Source: Isohypsibius dastychi (Eukaryota > Tardigrada > Eutardigrada > Parachela > Isohypsibiidae). From it: a DNA stretch of 29,619 bases. The position numbers were made by a program, and so were the translations under genes. The notes beneath the pieces were generated by a model. It made no database searches and was not told the DNA's origin. It saw only the letters and a list, made by a program, of their open reading frames with translations. Each line of letters starts with the position of its first letter. Within the stretch, counting starts at the first letter, position 1. Location: assembly GCA_034696485.1 (NCBI GenBank), contig JAQIWT010000184.1:1-29619 (forward strand). Reading direction: 5' to 3'. Positions 10,126-20,163 of the stretch are shown here, piece by piece.

Positions 10126-11684
10126 CTAAGTGTTACGAGATTTTACATCTATCGCAGTTGCATGTTCGATGACATGTTTCTGGGTGAGTATGCCAAAAAG
10201 AGTTGGAGAAAAGAGAGTGCTCTCCGAACCTTGATTATTTAACATGTTCTTCTCTCTTCCCCATTTTGTCACTGTAGGAGGGCCAGGGTTGACATTTACA
10301 AGCTGATGTGTTTGTTCGGCATTCTGTGCATCTTTCATCGCGAGAAGATGATCACCTGCTCCGTTGCTCCAAGTGAGCATCTCGTCACGAGCCGCATTTT
10401 GAATTCGTACAGCATTAGCGAGTGATTTTTCAGTGAGAGGTGGTAGTTCCCGGAGTTTGGCTGCTGCTTCTTTCTTGTACTTTGAAAGATATTCGTACTC
10501 GAATGTCATTTCCCTGTCTTTCAACTCTAGCTGACGACGAAGAGTCTGAAAATGTTTTATGCCATTCACGCGATCGGTTATCCGAGAAAGTAAGCGGCGG
10601 TTATCCTCCCGTTTGCTTTCCAAACGAAATATAAAATAAGGCTCCGTTTCCTATGAAAGAACATATCTTCCTCATCAGAGTAAAAATGCAATTGCTCGAA
10701 ACGTACTTCTTCCAAATGATCAGACACAATTTTCAGTCTGTGAGCCCGGCCTTCGAGATCTCGAGCTCGCCAACGTGCATGACGTAATCGAATCTTCTGT
10801 GCCTCGGTTCTCGTTTTCTTTTTCGTTTTCGTCAACAGTTTCTGCAGCTCAGCAATTTTGTTTTGCTGCTGCTCTTTGATCTCCTACGTTGAGTTAGAGA
10901 CCATAAAACCCGGGCTGATATACCGTTAAGAATGGATAAATTGTTTCGCGCTGTACCTTCAAATACTGCAACTTCTGGAGCGTTTCGATAAGCTTGTCCT
11001 CTTTTTCAGCCAGCGCATCTAGCTCACCTGTTAATCCTGTGAAAAAAGGTTTAATTACGGTATCTCATATGGAATCCGCAAAGAATGCATACGAACTTGC
11101 CACAATGTCGTTGTACTTTTTCTGTAAAGCATCCCGATTTTCACCCAAAAAGGTTGAATATTTTGTCGCGTGTGCAACAAAACGGTCATTGACATCACGG
11201 TATATGTCAATCCGTCGTTTTCGATACGGCTTGACCTCGTTCTGCACGAACGAAATCGAATTTACTCCTCAACACTAGCGCGCAATCACGAGGTGTCATA
11301 AGGCTTACAGAAATTTCTGATTCCATATGTGTAATGAACGTCTTGCAATGTTCAACATATTGGCGACTGCGTAAAACTTCGGTTCAACACGAGATCGCAA
11401 TATGCTGTGACACAATACACACTTTACTTATCGTATCCAATATGAATCAATCGCTCGCTGTTTTTCTGTAGCTGCTCAAGTCTAAGAAGTAAAACCAGTA
11501 TGACAAACCACAAGGTGGTAATTTACGTGGGGAAGAAATACCTTTTGTGTTTCTCCGCCAGTCTCAGCTTTCGAGCAATCTCGACAGGATCTGGAGGTAA
11601 CTCTACAGGTGGTGGTGGCGTGGTTTCTCCCTTCTTTCTCGATTTCGACCTGGATTTAGATGTGTCTTTTGGTTTAGGTGGCAT
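10126..11684 (-). CDS. Basic coiled-coil protein, seven exons
   Basis: Exons 11684-11542, 11481-11428, 11366-11309, 11241-11097, 11036-10957, 10883-10707 and 10650-10126 join in frame to about 393 residues. The N-terminus MPPKPKDTSKSRSKSRKKGE is strongly basic and followed by a Pro-rich linker. Residues about 45-300 form an almost continuous charged coiled coil with no membrane segment. The lysine-rich start followed by a single long coiled coil is common among ciliary and basal-body proteins such as BBOF1, CCDC166 and DRC components, and BBOF1/CCDC166-like (DUF4515) is a possible family, but no diagnostic motif was recognised. The donor of exon 4 (GCAA|GTTCGT) is weak, but only it gives the correct phase. 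The gene is followed on the same strand by the V-ATPase c gene after 157 bp. Confidence 0.75.
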
Positions 11685-12364
11685 CGTTCAAGCAGTCCAA
11701 GTTCAGACACTGAAGCTTGCTCGGAAAAACACAGAATGGTTGAAACGTTGCATAGAGATGCCTTCTTTGAATTTTCGTGGAGGCTCGTCCTTGAATGAAT
11801 GATCAAGGTTACCGGTTTCTAGGGTATCTAGTGAAGGAAATGGGAGGGTGGGTGTAAACCGGTAAAGCCGTAAGGCTTTCATTTCGAGACTCTCAAAACA
11901 GGTTCCGATAGAAATTTTGGGTTGCAAGTACATTTGATAGCTCAGAATGTTCCCCGTACAAAATAAGGACGTCTTGCCTGACACTTTTTCGATATTCGCA
12001 TGCGTTTATTTTAAGAAGACGAAAATGTCAAGGTCAGCAGCAGTAAAAATAGGTCAAACGGCGCTAAGTAACATTTTTGTAGTTTTTCACTGATCGTGAT
12101 GACACTGAGTTTTTCTGAATTGTTGAAATGTCTGCTAGAAGCTTGCAATTTTTGAGAATTATTGGCGCATATTTGAATTTTTCGGATGTCTTAGAGTAGT
12201 ATGCACTTTCAGAAATTTAAGCCCCGGTGAATTTGAAGGTCAAAATAACGTTTCGTGGTAACTATAAATGTCATGCCTCCAGGAGGTTCGCGACCAGAGG
12301 AAGCGTGTTCGTAAGAAGTTTTGAGGTGCAAAATTATTGAGACATCAGGAGACGTGCATTCAAC
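11685..12364. other. Intergenic stretch upstream of the coiled-coil gene
   Basis: No gene is supported. Plus-strand frame 11500-11802 is an antisense shadow of exon 1 of the neighbouring gene and continues out of it. The segment is AT-rich from about 12000 on and probably carries the promoter of the minus-strand gene that starts at 11684. Confidence 0.4.
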
Positions 12365-12456
12365 TACGTCTCCGCCAGAAAGTTCGAGCCGTCTGCGCCC
12401 TATCGATTGACTGAGTGGGCAGGCAGATATGGCTTGAACTTTTTGGCGGAGACGTA
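12365..12456. mobile_element. TA-flanked inverted-repeat element (MITE), copy 2, 92 bp
   Basis: The ends TACGTCTCCGCC and GGCGGAGACGTA are perfect inverted repeats. The pairing continues inward through AGAAAGTTCGAGCC against GGCTTGAACTTTTT and GTCTGCGCCC against GGGCAGGCAGAT. Almost the whole element folds into one hairpin, with a loop of about 16 nt, TATCGATTGACTGAGT. TA dinucleotides bound it. It shares its interior 20-mer CCTATCGATTGACTGAGTGG with the element at 21050. Confidence 0.85.
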
Positions 12457-12842
12457 AGAATTACGGACAAAAGACAAATAAAAGGAGGGGATAAAATCAT
12501 TCGCGGGATTAGAATGTCTAGTTCTCCAGTTAAACAACTGCATGGTTAATTAAGTCGCACATGATCAGAAAATACCGTTGTTCGTATGGTAATTCGGACT
12601 CAGAAGGATTAGACTGAGATCAATAGTCAGAAAAGACAAAATTATTCGCGTAAGTGGGAGAGCCGGAGGTGATAAAAGGATTAAGCTCTTCTGAAAGAAC
12701 GAAAGAGAATATAAAACGTACCACGAAGATACAACAAGTGGCCGAAGCCTGGCTTAAAATCTTTAGGGGTCAACCTATTTCTGGACACCCGGGTCTGTAT
12801 ATGGTCCATAATTCCAAATCTGCAGATATCAACTGTATATAT
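12457..12842. other. Intergenic stretch downstream of TEX9
   Basis: No gene is supported. A 74-codon plus-strand frame (12654-12878) overlaps the TEX9 3' end in antisense and has no recognisable content. The region probably includes the 3' untranslated region of TEX9; no AATAAA was noticed in it on the minus strand. Confidence 0.4.
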
Positions 12843-14476
12843 CTAATGCTGGCTCAATGGTTTGGTCTGATTCTCTAGAAAGAAACTATCCCAGCTTTCC
12901 GCTTTGACCTGTGTAATTTTGCACACTGTCGGTACTTCATCTTGTAAATTGTTATCCAAATAACGACAGAACTGTGCTTCTGAAAATCTGAGCATGCAAC
13001 GCATTTCCAAAACAGCACGCTGCTTACTGATAATATCAATCAGATCATTCTGCTTCTGGATTATTTTCATCAAACGGTGTAAATTATTCTCATGTTTAGA
13101 TTTTCTCTGCCTTATATCCTGCTGAATCTTCTTTTGCATTGCTAGAAGGGAACCATTTTGTTCTTTCAGCGAGTTAGTTTCCTTGTTCAGCTTCTCGTTA
13201 GCGGCCGCTATACGGTTCAGTGACGCATCAGGCATAACTTTCTTTCTTCTCTCGTTCATCATGAAGGCATTTATGTCTGCCACTGATTTGGGGTAAGTCG
13301 ACTTGCTGCATAGTCAGAAAAAAAAGAAAATCTCGGTGTCCTGTTAAACACCATGCAAAAAGGATAGCACGCCCTTGCGAGGCGAGAACAGTACTGTTTA
13401 TGGCGATGCGTATTCAAGGGACATGAAAAAAGATGGTCTGGACCATGCTTACCTCTCTAACCATTGTGCCTACGGGAGCGACTTGAGTAAGCTACCTCAG
13501 CCAAGCCGGGGTGTTTATTGCGCACACATCTGACTAGGCCTAGTCGGCTTGGTCAAGTCAGCTAGGCCAAATTAAACACCTCGGCCACTGGCTCGGCTAG
13601 CCCGGAGCAAGGTGGCAAGATAAACAGTGCTTGTCTTGCCGCATAGTTAAGTCACCTTACAAATTGGGCCAACATAAACTGGCTCTGCGCAGTGAGCTCT
13701 TTTGTGAGCATCTCAACTTCTTTCGTCAGGTTTTGTACCTCTGCTCTCGCATCGGACGCCGTTTTCATAGACTGTCTCAACTTTTGATCTTGTCGCCGTT
13801 GGACCTCTTTCAGCTTTTGATGCTCTTTTGTCATTTTCTCCAGTTCGGCCGAGTCAGCATTGCGGGATTGCACAGTAAGGGAAGCTTTATGAGATAAGCT
13901 CTGTATCTCCTCGTTTCTCTCCTTGAGTTTTATTTTCAACATCTTCACTGCTGCTTCTGGGCCCATGCTTTTCGTGGTGACATCGATATAGTCCAGTAGA
14001 TCACGACTGGCAGGATGTTCCGACGAAGAATCTTTTATTCTTTCGATGATTTGCCGTATCTCGCTTGATAGCGCCGTTGGAACTTTTGCAGTTTTTTTAT
14101 CGAGAGAATCTCCCGATTCCCAAACTGATGATTTGGTAATTTTAAGCGCTGGCTTTTTGGCTTTTCTGTTCATGACATCTGTTGCGGATAATGTGCTCGT
14201 GACAGGAAATTGTGGTCTCTGATCAGATGAATTATACGTGGTAAGCGACAAGACTTCCTCGGATTTGATTTTCAAAGAAGTAGTTTCAATCAGTGACTTT
14301 AGCCCGATACGCTCTGCTACAGCCGGCAGCTTAATGGTAGATAGAATTCCACTAGCAGCAAGTCTTGCACGTTGTTCAGCCAACAACGCATCCAGGTCAA
14401 ATAATTCCTTTGCGTAATTCAAGGAACTCAATACTGTGTCGCCACCGGAAAGGAATTTGTCGCTTAACTCGTTCAT
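12843..14476 (-). CDS. TEX9: TEX9 orthologue (testis-expressed protein 9)
   Basis: Two exons, 14476-13661 and 13301-12843, join in phase 0 to about 424 residues (human TEX9 is about 390). Support comes from three blocks in the right order. These are an N-terminal LFDLDALLAEQRARLAA, the central SRDLLDYIDVTTKSMGPEAA with KMLKIKLKERNEEIQSL (human EYIDDIFSGV...GTEAQIRFLKAKL), and the C-terminal LIDIISKQRAVLEMRCMLRF (human [20 protein letters not shown]). The rest is coiled coil. TEX9 proteins are associated with centrosomes/centriolar satellites and with ciliated or sperm-forming tissue. The donor is CAATTT|GTAAGG at 13661/13660 and the inferred acceptor is GCAGCAAG before 13301; a neighbouring CAG would break the frame. 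The 359-nt intron holds a hairpin-forming repeat. About 25 residues at the C-terminus extend beyond the human end. Confidence 0.85.
13499..13592. repeat. Nested palindromes inside the TEX9 intron
   Basis: An outer inverted repeat pairs AGCCAAGCCGGGGTGTTTA (13499-13517) with TAAACACCTCGGCCACTGGCT (about 13573-13592), with a few mismatches. Inside it is a perfect 14-bp palindrome, GACTAGGCCTAGTC (13532-13545), and further CTAGGC/GCCTAG repeats. The GC content is higher than in the surrounding intron. It may be a short non-autonomous element unrelated to the TACGTCTCCGCC family or a structured intronic hairpin. Confidence 0.6.
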
Positions 14477-14657
14477 TCTCGAAACACAAGCCCGTCTCCA
14501 GCTTAATGCAGGGTTGCCGTATTTGAAGCTTATATGAACCCTGCTTCAACACACGTTGTCTTGGCTAATTTTGAAATGTTGCCGTGAGAACTGTTGGCCA
14601 TCCTGAGCTAGCCTCCTCCGCGTACAACCGCCAACTTGCTGCCCCAAAACAATAACC
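14477..14657. promoter_or_regulatory. 181-bp bidirectional promoter region
   Basis: TEX9 (minus) and the unknown gene at 14658 (plus) start within 181 bp of each other, head-to-head. All promoter elements for both must lie here or in the first exons. No TATA box was recognised. Shared control of the two genes is an inference from this geometry. Confidence 0.5.
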
Positions 14658-15815
14658 ATGACCAGCCCAGTGAAGAAAGATGTCATCACTTTAAAAACGA
14701 ACAATTATAAGTCGGCAAAAAATAAAGAAGGTCCGTGTTCTTGTGGGCAGTTGGATTCATGCCATCTCACCTTGTCACAGAGCACTTACATTTCAGAGGA
14801 TGGGGATGACTTCTCAGTATCTGAACTGACCAGCTCGATGCTTGAGCTTGATGCGAACGATCCGTCTGAAGACAGACTATTCAGCAGTCCTTCTGACAAC
14901 CTACTCCCTCATACCACGCTGGAAATAAACCGACTACGCTCCACAGATCCAGAAATATATCAGCGAGTCGCCGTTATTTTAAAAGACCTTGTCAATATCG
15001 AGGTTCCATTTTTCATTCTGCAGATTCTTAAACTGTCTCATCTGGAAATTGAAGACAAAGATCCGCAACGTGCCATCAAGCTTAACTTTGAAATTGACAA
15101 CCTTATTATCAGACGACTGCAAATCATGCACCGCGCCCGTGTGTTGCAAAGAACGAAGGGTTTTGATTTGAATCTGGGAAAGCTGATGACCGTGATATAT
15201 CGCCATTTTTACGAGGGGGTCAAAGACGTGCCGGAGCAGTTAGTTAAACAGCTTGTCCCCAACTGGCCTAACCAAATTCAATCGACGACAGAAAAAACCA
15301 TAGAGCCTGAAAGCACAGGCTCATGGAATTTGCGTAATGAGAGCAAATTCTTTTTACTCGACCCTGTCCCTGAAGATCTGAAACTGGGTACCAGCATATC
15401 AGTTCCAGAAAACGTCGAAGCAAGAAAAACGTTTGTTCCACCCCTCAAACTTCTGGAAAAGATACAGGAACCATTCACCTACAGACCCACCTCAGCTACC
15501 GAATCCAAATCACCTAGGAGTACTTGTTTGAAAAATAAAGCGAAACTGAGTGGAGCACTGGCATATGGGTTGACGTTTGATATTTTCTGTCCAGACCCCA
15601 AGTTATTTAGCGTATATTCACATCCCAATCTGGAGTATACGAGTGAACCGAAAGATCCACCCATCGATTCCGATAACCGGCCAACGGAGAGTTTAAAATC
15701 TGACGCTTCTAGTCGTTTATGGAGGCAGATGAAAAGAAGTGCAACGAGGTTAACGCGTAGACTACGTGGTAATCCTAGATACTTTATTACGCCAGAAGAT
15801 GTTCATAATGACTGA
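14658..15815 (+). CDS. Single-exon protein of unknown function, 385 residues
   Basis: One continuous frame starts at an ATG with context ACCATGA and ends with TGA at 15815. The product is hydrophilic overall. An N-terminal acidic/Ser-rich part (residues 1-100) is followed by a mixed helical part with KILKDLVNIEVPFF-like hydrophobic patches and a basic helical block IIRRLQIMHRARVLQRTK. A Pro/Ser-rich linker leads to a basic C-terminus (RQMKRSATRLTRRLRGN). No transmembrane helix, signal peptide or catalytic motif was seen. It is unusual here in lacking introns. Its head-to-head pairing with TEX9 and its 103-bp distance from ANKEF1 on the same strand suggest a shared expression setting, possibly ciliary or spermatogenic, but no homologue was recognised. 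Confidence 0.7.
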   Translation: MTSPVKKDVITLKTNNYKSAKNKEGPCSCGQLDSCHLTLSQSTYISEDGDDFSVSELTSSMLELDANDPSEDRLFSSPSDNLLPHTTLEINRLRSTDPEIYQRVAVILKDLVNIEVPFFILQILKLSHLEIEDKDPQRAIKLNFEIDNLIIRRLQIMHRARVLQRTKGFDLNLGKLMTVIYRHFYEGVKDVPEQLVKQLVPNWPNQIQSTTEKTIEPESTGSWNLRNESKFFLLDPVPEDLKLGTSISVPENVEARKTFVPPLKLLEKIQEPFTYRPTSATESKSPRSTCLKNKAKLSGALAYGLTFDIFCPDPKLFSVYSHPNLEYTSEPKDPPIDSDNRPTESLKSDASSRLWRQMKRSATRLTRRLRGNPRYFITPEDVHND

Positions 15816-15918
15816 TTAAAAACAAACATTGTGAACGAGCTCGAACTGGCGTTACCAGGCAAGTAAGACAGGAGTGAACCGTGAAAGCGACGTGGCGCAA
15901 CTGGGTTCGAATCATGCC
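15816..15918 (+). promoter_or_regulatory. Very short spacer between same-strand genes
   Basis: Only 103 bases separate the stop of the 385-residue gene from the ANKEF1 ATG, with no AATAAA. Several AG dinucleotides after modest pyrimidine stretches are present (for example GTTACCAG and AAGACAG), so a trans-spliced leader or an alternative 5' exon could enter here. The alternative is that ANKEF1 is transcribed from a promoter inside the upstream gene. Confidence 0.35.
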
Positions 15919-18900
15919 ATGACTTCTTCTCAACAACCGTTTGAAAGGCAGCTGAGATCCTACCCTAGAATTCGATATGTCGAACATCCCCAGCAGCGAG
16001 TTCAGCTTAAAGTGCTTTTTGAGCGAATTGCTAATCGTGATATTCCCGGAATTCGGAAATTCAAAACGCAAGGTTTTAAAGGCATCTTTCACGCTTGTGA
16101 ACCGGGTTCAGGAAACACTGTACTCCACGTTGCTGCATATAAGAATGATGTCGAGCTTATCAACTATTTTGTCGATGAGGGAGCTGACATCAACTCAAGA
16201 AACAAGCAAGTATGATTCTGTTATTGTCCATGCCTGCAATATTCAATATGCTTGTCCAGGGAATCACACCGATCATGGTGGCAGCCCATCATGGCTTCCG
16301 GGATGCCGTTAAGCAGCTAGCCTTAAAAGGGGCTGATCTCGATATCGAAGATGTGTTCGGTCAAACCATTCTGTGGTACTGTTTTGGGGGAACAACACGT
16401 CATACTCAAGTCGCGGCATTTTGCTTAAATGAGGGCACATTACCAACGATGGATATTCTTGGAAAGCCAGTCCTTATGCGTGCCTGCGAGAAGGGGAACA
16501 AAGTCTCCGAGGTTGTGGAGTTGTTTCTCGATCATGGTGCAGATGTCAACGCCATTGCAAAGCGATCTGGACGGACAGGTCTAATCGAAGCCTGTCGCCG
16601 TGGAGCGGTGGCGCTAATACAGCTGCTCCTCCAGCACGGTGCAAGCGTTGACGCGGTTGATTTCAAGGAGGTAAGGACACTAACCTTCCTTTGTGTTGAA
16701 ATGTCTCGCCAAGTTGTTGAACTAATGTGGAGACTTTTTTTGCCGACTCTGTTGTACATTTTTTTCTGTTAAGGTTCACGCAGCCCATGAGGCGGCTTAC
16801 CATGGACACGTTCCAGCTCTGCAACTTCTTCGCGGAGCAGGTGGAAATCTGGATATGCCAGCATATAACGGCAACACCCCACTGCATTTAGCCGCTTCAT
16901 CCCAGCAGTTGAACTGCGTCCGGTTCTTAGCCCAACGAGGTACTTGATAGGTAATCATTGCCCTCATACAGTCGATGTTTGGTCATCAATGGTTGGGGCA
17001 CATTTAGGTGCAAACGTGAATCACAAAAATGCAATTGGCCTGACACCTTTGACCATGAGCAAGAAATATGGACTCAAGCTGGCGATGAAAGAAATGAGAA
17101 AGGCTGGCCGTCAGTTCAGCAAAATGGGTGAGAACAAGTTTCTGCTGGATATCTACGACTGGCTTCAGAATAACACCCAGAAATTGGAAGCGCCAATCGG
17201 CAATTTTGTTCAGTCTGACGGTACAATTCCTCGCGAAGATGCCCCAGCGATGATTGAGATGATCGAGATGCCAATTGAGACGGACAATATTGAAAAGTTG
17301 CTCAACGTCCTCGACCCCAAATCGTCTGGGAGTATCAGCGCTATCGATTTTTTATCTGGCAACAAGTTGGTTCCCAAAGCCCTGCGAAAAGAAAACTTCC
17401 CCGCCGATCCCCTTGATGCAAAGGGGAAGCTCCCAAAAGGCAAGAAGAAGAAGAAAAAGAAGAAGAAGAAACCAAAAACAAAGTTGCCAAAGGGATTAAA
17501 GTTTACCATCAGCTGCAATGAGGAGCAGCCAGAGCTTCGGCCGTTTGTGGACAGCCCATACATCATCAAGCATGTCCACGCAGGCGCACAGACGGTTTTT
17601 GGAAAAGGCATTGAGCAGCCTGCTACACCCTTCACGGACGATTCTCTGTGGATACTGGATGGAGTCCGGATAGAAAAAGCGCATTTCAACACGATTTGCC
17701 AGCTTGGGGACTGGGACTCACTTGCCCGTGCTTGTCAGAATGGGTTCGATGTCAATCAATGTGACTCCATGTACAAGACGCCTCTTATGTACTCTGCGAT
17801 GGCTGGACGCTATGATATGGTCCAGCTACTACTAGGATATGGGTAATCATCAACGAGAGTATATTTATTCTGAGCTGGTTTGAGTTGCTTTTTTGCAGAG
17901 CAAATCCTAGCTTGGTGGACAATTTCGGCTGGTCAGCGTTGCATCATGCTTGTCGAAAAGGCCAAGTGGTTGTTGTTGAAGAGCTGATCAGGAACGGGGC
18001 TAATGTTAACGGTCATACATTAGCTGGAGCAACCCCGTTGATGAAAGCCATCGAGAGTAACAACCTTGACAGCGTTATATGCTGCGTCATGCACGGAGCA
18101 AACCTTCGCTCGAAATCTGTCAGTGGCTTGTCTGTTCAAGATTACGCCAGACAGTTCGGGAACTACAGAATATACCGCGCTATCGCCAAGTATCTCAAGT
18201 CGTATCGCGGCTCACGAATGATAACGAAGGACTGGGCAGCGATTGACCCCAACACAAAATTCATGTATGGTGATAAGGAATTAGTATATGAATATGGCAA
18301 GGATGTCCGCGGTACGTTCCGGAAACGCCGACATCCGAATCAAAAGAATGTGCTGAAAAGTCTGTATAAAGCTGAGACCCCAGTCCGAGCTATCAAACCG
18401 AAAGCTGTAAAAACGGTGGGATTTGTCCAAGGTACATCAGTGATGACGAAGGTATTGCTTGTTCTAAATATGAATCATTTCAGTTGCAACCCCGGCTGAA
18501 GTAGATACAGGAAAGCTGGGAGTACCGCCACGAAGGATACCTGTATCAAATACAGGTGAGCCACTGCCTCCACCGCCCGTCAATCCCCAGGTGCCCCCAC
18601 CAGCTGCAATAACAAAACAGGTTCACGTGGACGCGCCGAAACCCGAAATTTCGTTAATGGAACTCGAATCCGAAGACAATCATCTGAAAGCAACGTCCCA
18701 AAATAATACGGAGGCAGGAAGATCGGGAATCTCTGAGCAGATCTCGAAAGGTAACCAAAGACCCTTTCCAGTGAACTGTTTCACCGATATTTGTGCTCAA
18801 CAGAACCTGTGGATCCGAAGCTTGCTCAAAAACACCAGCAGGCCCAGAAATTGTTCGCCTTGACTTGGAACAAATTCGACACATTGGATAAAATGGTTTC

Positions 18901-19567
18901 GTCTTCATCAGAGGCGAACCCAGCGAGTGATCCCCGTAACACATTCTTCCATGAGATTTCCAGCCACGGCCGATCAATGCAGACTTTTGCAATGGAATTC
19001 AGCACTGAGATGGAACGCAATGCTTGGATGTTGAAGAATCATATCGATCTGACAAGAAGTAGTGATCTCACATTCTACGCTCCCGCTCCAGAGGACTGGT
19101 ATCCACCAACAAAAGAAGACAACATAAAACGATACCATCTGCAGCCTGGGCTCTTTGATCGGATGATCAAACCGTCACTTGATCAAGATCCGTTGGAGAA
19201 ATATGTGTTACAAGCAGAGGAGAAGCTTCGTGCGGAACAGCAGGCTAAGAAGTTTACGGCCCTCGTCAAGCCCACCCAGAACCCACATGAAGCTGTGGCC
19301 AAGCGGTTTTCGATCACAGAGGAGCTAAAAAAACTGAATAAAATGCGAGCAGTCAACGACTTCGACTCAGAAGAACAAGAAATGGAGGCTCTCCCACGCT
19401 TGAGTTTGATGGATAACTTTCTTGAGGATTTGAAGAAGCAACAGAGGAAAGCGTCGGTGACGCTTGATATAAAGAAAAGCAGACTACAAACTGATTTATC
19501 GACTGACGTTCTCAAAATGCCAAGCACGCACGTCGTCGCGGATGACAAATCAACGGTCAGGCTCTAG
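15919..19567 (+). CDS. ANKEF1: ANKEF1 orthologue (ankyrin repeat and EF-hand protein)
   Basis: Exons 15919-16209, 16260-16670, 16774-16939, 17008-17842, 17899-18431, 18484-18750 and 18804-19567 join in frame to about 1088 residues. The first half has ankyrin repeats (GNTVLHVAAYKNDVELINYF, GITPIMVAAHHGFRDAVKQL, GNTPLHLAASSQQLNCVRFL). A degenerate EF-hand (LDPKSSGSISAIDF, about residue 390) and a run of about ten lysines follow. A second ankyrin block is marked by DDSLWILDG, YKTPLMYSAMAGRYDMVQLL, LHHACRKGQ and ATPLMKAIESNNLDSV, each matching the human protein (DDSVWYIDD, YKTPLMTACASG, LHFACHAGQ, STPLNRAIESCRLDTV). ANKEF1/ANKRD5 is an axonemal protein of sperm flagella. Human ANKEF1 has 776 residues; the excess here is almost all after the last repeat: a Pro-rich linker and about 250 charged residues, partly coiled coil. 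The EF loop has Lys at position 3 and Asp at 12, so strong Ca2+ binding is doubtful. Confidence 0.93.
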
Positions 19568-20163
19568 CATAGAAAGTCCATATTCAAGATTTACCATTGC
19601 CGTCATCGCACTGGATTGCCTGAGGACGCAAATATTTAGTTTTGCAACAGTTTTTCGCCATATCGGAGACGAAGAACTGAACATATATCTTTCTTGGAAA
19701 ACGAAGATCGCAAAATTTGACAAAACAATGGCTCACCCCGAACCGGCGAAGAACATGATAATAAACAAGCAAATTGTTCTGTGAAAACAACAGTGATAGA
19801 ACAAACAAACTGTCGTATTGGTGGCAAGTAGGAACGCCCGTGATAAAAAATCTAGCAATGGATTTGTCGTCTTCCTTTTTGTCGGGCTCTTGAGGGACTT
19901 CATCAGGTTCAGCGATGGCTTCGCGCGTTGTCCCTGAAATTGATCCTCTCGTTTTATTAACATGATCATAGCTCGTGTAATCTTTGCGTTTTGGATGCAA
20001 AAGATCTGTCGCGATGATACCATCTTGAACAACAAGTTCAATCATATTCACTTCCTGCGCTTTTTCTTTGTTTTCCTGGTTCACCAACTGCTCTGTTTTC
20101 TCTGGATAAGCATCACTCTCACCGCTACTACTGCTTTCCTCTTTGGCATATGTCATTCATCTG
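19568..20163 (-). other. Open frame for an acidic low-complexity peptide (19584-20156), uncertain
   Basis: A 190-codon minus-strand frame begins MTYAKEESSSSGESDAYPEK at 20156, immediately downstream of the SLC22-like remnant. Its first 110 residues are acidic, Ser- and Glu-rich, like cytoplasmic tails of organic ion transporters; the rest looks like random sequence. A TGA precedes the ATG in frame. It may be a decayed C-terminal tail of the transporter or chance. It converges with ANKEF1, whose stop is 17 bases from its end. Confidence 0.25.

Noticed and set aside
12654-12878. Plus-strand 74-codon frame beside TEX9
   Set aside because: Partly antisense to the TEX9 last exon, no recognisable content or splice signals.
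17210-17692. 160-codon minus-strand frame with a phenylalanine run
   Set aside because: It is the antisense shadow of the ANKEF1 lysine-rich exon.
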